From Ascaris suum (lineage: Eukaryota > Nematoda > Chromadorea > Rhabditida > Ascarididae): a DNA stretch of 64,000 bases. How positions within the stretch are numbered: the first letter of the stretch is position 1; each line of letters opens with the position of its first letter. Positions 62,101 to 64,000 of this stretch are shown here, piece by piece. A program made the position numbers and the translations under genes. The notes beneath the pieces are model-generated. The model ran no database searches and was not told the DNA's origin. It worked only from the letters and a program-made list of their open reading frames with translations. The DNA lies in contig CM024179.1 of assembly GCA_013433145.1 (NCBI GenBank), positions 7,723,300 through 7,787,299 on the forward strand, read 5' to 3'.

Positions 62101-62826
62101 TTAAAAAATCATGGTATGGGCCAAATCCATTCTCAGCCTGGCCAAGATCATGTTTTATCTGGGACCAAAAATGCGGCGAAAAATAAGCTAAGAAATCTAC
62201 AAAGATGGGCAAAAAAACGAGCCTGAGCATATTGTGATAATGCCAACATTTGCCAAACCATTTCGTTCCATCACTATTACTCTCAAGACGAAACCAATCC
62301 GTATCGGCCATCTTATTATTGCTTATAAATGTGATGAGTGCTTCGAATTCCTCTTTCAATCGCTGCAATTCAATCGGATAATTGCAATAGAAATTTTTGA
62401 AATATCCACAATTCTAATAATAATTGCGATAAAATTCCGCTTCCTCCAAATGCTCGGAAAAAAAAATTAATTCACTAAAAATTAGAACTTAATTTAATTT
62501 ATAGAATTAGGATGTGAAAATAAATGTAAATTCTTGAGAAACGGAAAATATACTTTTTCTTCAATAACTAGTTAGATGCCAATAACAATTTTTTTACGAT
62601 CGTTTGCAGAAAATTTGTCAGAAACTAATAGAAGACTTTCTGGTGGTTTTATTTCGAGTTGTATCGCAGATTACAGTTGTATGTCGTAGGTAGAATCATC
62701 ATATAAAAAAAGAATAAATCTTACCTGAATCCAAAGATCACCGTCTCTTGGACCCGCTTTTGTCTTCATCAATGGAATTGCTTTAAGCGATTGTTTTACT
62801 GATTCGTCGATTCCGGCGGAAGCCAT
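59118..62826 (-). CDS. UFC1: UFM1-conjugating enzyme 1 (E2)
   Basis: Accepts UFM1 from UBA5 as a thioester on its catalytic cysteine and passes it on with the UFL1 ligase complex, mainly at the ER and ribosome. Exons 5' to 3': 62725-62826, 62223-62362, 61504-61605 and 59118-59280, 507 nt, 168 aa, close to the human 167. Seen: [68 protein letters not shown], the UFC1-specific TAK motif at 110-112, and [20 protein letters not shown] with the catalytic Cys at 120, ten residues after TAK as in human UFC1. The C-terminus is [18 protein letters not shown]. Intron 2 appears to start with GC instead of GT. The frame is open upstream of the ATG, behind TTCTGAAG, but family alignment supports the start at 62826. 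Confidence 0.93.
60929..61189 (+). CDS. Candidate small gene nested in UFC1 intron 3, opposite strand
   Basis: An ATG frame reads [20 protein letters not shown] then [18 protein letters not shown], polar and nuclear-protein-like, before becoming hydrophobic. If the hydrophobic part is an intron, GAC-TTC-CTT|GTTCAT (61046) can join in phase 0 to GGTTATGCG after CTACTAACAG (ending 61158), ending [11 protein letters not shown] and a stop; about 49 aa in all. Without splicing the ORF runs to 61177 (82 aa) with a membrane-like tail. The donor is weak and no family was recognised. Confidence 0.35.
61197..61238. repeat. 11-bp imperfect inverted repeat with 20-nt loop
   Basis: AGGTGTACACG (61197-61207) pairs with CGTGTTCACCT (61228-61238) at 10 of 11 positions, followed by TTTTATTC. 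It lies just after the nested ORF and could be a 3' end hairpin or chance. Confidence 0.4.
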
Positions 62827-64000
62827 TCTCTTTTTTATTTCTTCGGAGAGCGCGTTGCCTTCAGAAAAATTTGCATAAAAAATTACATCAAATATCATAC
62901 AGTATAAAGACAAAGTAAAATAGCAAATGAATTAATAAAATAACACTGATATCAAATATAAACGTAAACAATAACAAAGGCATGCGAAAATATTATCAAC
63001 ACTATCACCATGTGCAAATTAAGTTTTATAATAGAAATTTAATATATGAACATATGGAATTCTTAAAGAAAAAACTCCAAAGGTGCAGAGCGGAGCTCAT
63101 AAGGCATGAAAAAGAACAAAGGAGCATCTGATATGAACGCATATTTCGTAGGTAGTGACTAATAAAGGTACCTTTCATGTCACGCCAGTCCTCCCATCTT
63201 TCCTCATCATTAAAAGAAAGTCAGCGGCTCTTTGTGTGTTTTACTAAAAATTTTCACTTAAATTTAAGAGCTTCTTCACGTATAATTTCATTTCAACTCG
63301 TAAAATGCTTTAAAACAGTCTAAGCTCACGATATGAAACAAAATGCTATTTATATATCACGCAATCCATTTCACAATTGCATAAATAACATACAACAGGT
63401 ATATTGCTCATGCAATCAGTATTATTCATCAAAAACATTTTGTATTTTATTATTTTTCAAAAGATTTTCTATATATTCGAAAATATGATTACCAAAAAAT
63501 TAAGCATGATTTATTCAAAAAAAATCTATTTGATTCTATGAAATAAAGAAAGTCCTCTTGCATATAATTTCAATCAATGCAAATAGAAAAGTTTTCTGGT
63601 CTGCGGCAACAGAGATCGAAAAATCTCAGGAAAGATGGGCACATCTTTGAAATTTGGGAAACTTTTTAACTTATCAATTTAATAAAGAAATCCAACTCAG
63701 CTTTTTGCCTGATATTAAAGGTATACCATTCCACCTAGGTTAGGCTTAGCTGAGAAAAACATGGCCAACGCTTTCGCTGGTGTTTCTGGCTTATAGATCT
63801 CCTTCAGTGGGAAGGCTTACAGAAGGCTTCAGTGTTTCTGGCTTACAAATCTCAGAAGTTAAAGCAAATTGTCCTCGTTGAACGCCTACTTATTTGAAAG
63901 GTAAGTTCAACCATTCGAGATCACTCGGCTACGACCATTCCGGCGTAACTCACTGTCTCGTTGAGTTGAATTTTTAAAGATAAACCCGTATTTTGACGAA
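62827..64000. other. UFC1 upstream region to window end
   Basis: AT-rich, with no coding sequence recognised. It should include the UFC1 promoter. GTGTTTCTGGCTTA occurs twice (about 63780 and 63831), each followed by a variant of AATCTC, in a slightly GC-richer segment that continues to the right edge. Confidence 0.45.

Overview
This is an AT-rich stretch of an animal nuclear genome, most probably a nematode. The evidence is many short exons, TTTCAG or TTGCAG acceptors at most introns, the standard genetic code, and long runs of pure C or G in otherwise AT-rich DNA. No bacterial or organellar features were seen. All gene models were built by reading exons and matching splice phases by hand, so exon edges are predictions.

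Layout. (1) Positions 520-5593, plus strand: the 3' half of a SMARCAL1-type annealing helicase; the gene enters from the left edge. (2) Positions 5600-10200: a rearranged island that is locally GC-rich. It holds a perfect 30-bp inverted repeat, orphan ORFs, a three-copy repeat, an 18-bp-unit minisatellite that reverses strand and lies between two copies of a 23-bp direct repeat, a tRNA-like element and a 27-bp RNA-type hairpin. (3) Positions 10440-11594, plus: an unidentified small gene model of about 120 aa, convergent with (4) positions 12016-15765, minus: a mitochondrial protein with a presequence, probably MAIP1/C2orf47. (5) Positions 18642-30542, minus: a 14-exon R3H plus SUZ domain gene (R3HDM/ARPP21/encore family, about 642 aa). 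(6) Positions 30.6-59.1 kb: a gene-poor AT-rich desert with microsatellites, homopolymers, two minisatellites, a few GC islands and small ORFs. (7) Positions 59118-62826, minus: UFC1, the E2-like enzyme of the UFM1 pathway, with a likely GC-AG intron and a possible small gene nested on the opposite strand.

The identified genes are unrelated housekeeping functions: fork remodelling, mitochondrial quality control, RNA binding and UFMylation. Nothing indicates an operon. No complete new system was found. The most unusual items are the island at 5.7-10.2 kb, the strand-biased poly(C)/poly(G) tracts between 7.8 and 40.5 kb, and several unidentified ORFs and exons.
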